A DNA stretch of 64,000 nt, taken from positions 558,001-622,000 of the forward strand of contig NZ_CP095550.1 in the NCBI RefSeq assembly GCF_023078335.1, read 5' to 3'. The stretch is from Metabacillus endolithicus (GTDB lineage: Bacteria; Bacillota; Bacilli; Bacillales; Bacillaceae). Below, piece by piece: positions 63,401 through 64,000 of the stretch; positions within the stretch are counted from its first letter, which is position 1, and each line of letters starts with the position of its first letter. Under the pieces are notes generated by a model. That model had not been told where the DNA came from, made no database searches, and worked only from the letters and a program-made list of their open reading frames with translations. A program made the position numbers and the translations under genes.

Positions 63401-64000
63401 TTATTTTAATTTTTCAGCAATTGAAATTGTTCGTTTCGCCTGAAATTTAACGGCTTCTTCCACATCTTCTTTCATATTCCCATCTGAATCAACTGTTACA
63501 CTCGTGCCATATGGATTCCCTCCAGCAGCAAATGTCACAGGATCAGCGTATCCTGGAGCTGCTACAATTGCTCCCCAATGATACATTGTGGTATATAAAC
63601 TTAAAATTGTTTGTTCCTGGCCACCATGTAGGTTGTTTGCTGAACTCATCGCACTTACAACTTTATTAACAAGCTTTCCATTAAACCAAAGACCACCTGT
63701 TGTGTCGAGGAACTGCTTCATTTGAGCTGGTACATTCCCAAAACGTGTTGGTACACTGAAAATTATTGCATCCGCCCACTCTAGGTCATCAAGTTTTACT
63801 TCAGGCACAGCTTTAGTTTCCTCTAAATGACTTTTCCACGCTTGATTCGATTCAATTGCTTCTTTTGGAGCAAGCTCAGGAACTTTTAAAACCTTTACTT
63901 CTGCTCCAGTTTCTTTTGCGCCTTGCTCTGCCCATTGTGCTAACTTGTAGTTCGTACCTGTTGAACTGTAATAAATGATTGCTAGTTTAACGCTTGACAT
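63401..64000 (-). CDS. NAD(P)H:quinone oxidoreductase, WrbA-like flavodoxin
   Basis: 199 residues, with the ATG at the last base of the window, so the start is taken there and a longer upstream part cannot be excluded. Flavodoxin fold: IIYYSSTGTNYKLAQWAE (FMN phosphate loop), then VPTRFGNVPAQMKQFLDTTG, and the typical NQO type IV segments SAMSSANNLHGGQEQTILSL and PGYADPVTFAAGGNPYGTS. It reduces quinones by two electrons, which fits its place beside YodB and YodC. Confidence 0.88.
   Translation of the reverse strand: MSSVKLAIIYYSSTGTNYKLAQWAEQGAKETGAEVKVLKVPELAPKEAIESNQAWKSHLEETKAVPEVKLDDLEWADAIIFSVPTRFGNVPAQMKQFLDTTGGLWFNGKLVNKVVSAMSSANNLHGGQEQTILSLYTTMYHWGAIVAAPGYADPVTFAAGGNPYGTSVTVDSDGNMKEDVEEAVKFQAKRTISIAEKLK

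Overview
This window reads as chromosomal DNA of an aerobic, AT-rich, endospore-forming Bacillaceae species related to Bacillus. Evidence for this includes two small acid-soluble spore proteins (19571-19789 and 31872-32054), the sporulation diadenylate cyclase CdaS, a bacillithiol deacetylase (bshB2), a SinI-type antirepressor, sigma-B-like promoters and AGGAGG-type ribosome binding sites. From about 40 to 63 kb the gene order (sqhC, sodF, yocR, odhB-odhA, yojO-yojN, sodC, cwlS, cdaS, norM, bshB2-yojF, rarD, yodB/yodC) matches, from memory, the B. subtilis sqhC-yoj-yod region. No rRNA, tRNA, IS element, prophage or CRISPR array was seen.

Layout. 0-8 kb: a truncated PAS sensor gene, then glutamate synthase (gltA, gltB) with its divergent activator gltC; the shared control region holds a sigma-A promoter, a GltC box and a near-perfect TnrA/GlnR box. 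8-21 kb: small stress and spore genes, a nitroreductase, a SinI-like 44-residue gene behind a sigma-B-like promoter, the RNA polymerase helicase HelD, a secreted 5'-nucleotidase, galM, a hydrolase, an alpha/beta SASP, a tandem palindromic repeat and a LysM-CAP secreted protein. 21.4-29.5 kb: a tightly packed minus-strand operon and the most unusual part of the window. It encodes an archaeal-type ADTH synthase, a 3-dehydroquinate synthase II, two different phenylacetate-CoA-ligase-like adenylating enzymes, an ACMSD-type amidohydrolase, two tiny overlapping paralogous proteins and two TPR-like repeat proteins. By analogy with the GriI/GriH pair it probably makes and activates an aminohydroxybenzoate-like aromatic acid. 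29.9-40 kb: membrane proteins, SspH, YdjO, a kinase-like protein, a P5C reductase preceded by a structured RNA candidate, a sigma-B-type YflT protein, a cupredoxin, NrnB and a Fur-box-controlled HTH regulator. 40-61 kb: the conserved central-metabolism and envelope block (terpenoid cyclase, SODs, 2-oxoglutarate dehydrogenase, transporters, c-di-AMP, bacillithiol). 61.5-64 kb: a quinone/electrophile stress module (SDR, YodB, YodC, WrbA-like).

A recurring feature is frameshifting. Eight reading-frame breaks fall in six otherwise intact conserved genes (gltB, gltA twice, the 5'-nucleotidase, the large TPR protein twice, an MFS transporter and yojO). Several sit in runs of A/T or C. Sequencing or assembly indels are the simplest explanation, so these genes are listed as pseudogene features spanning the whole locus with the break positions given.
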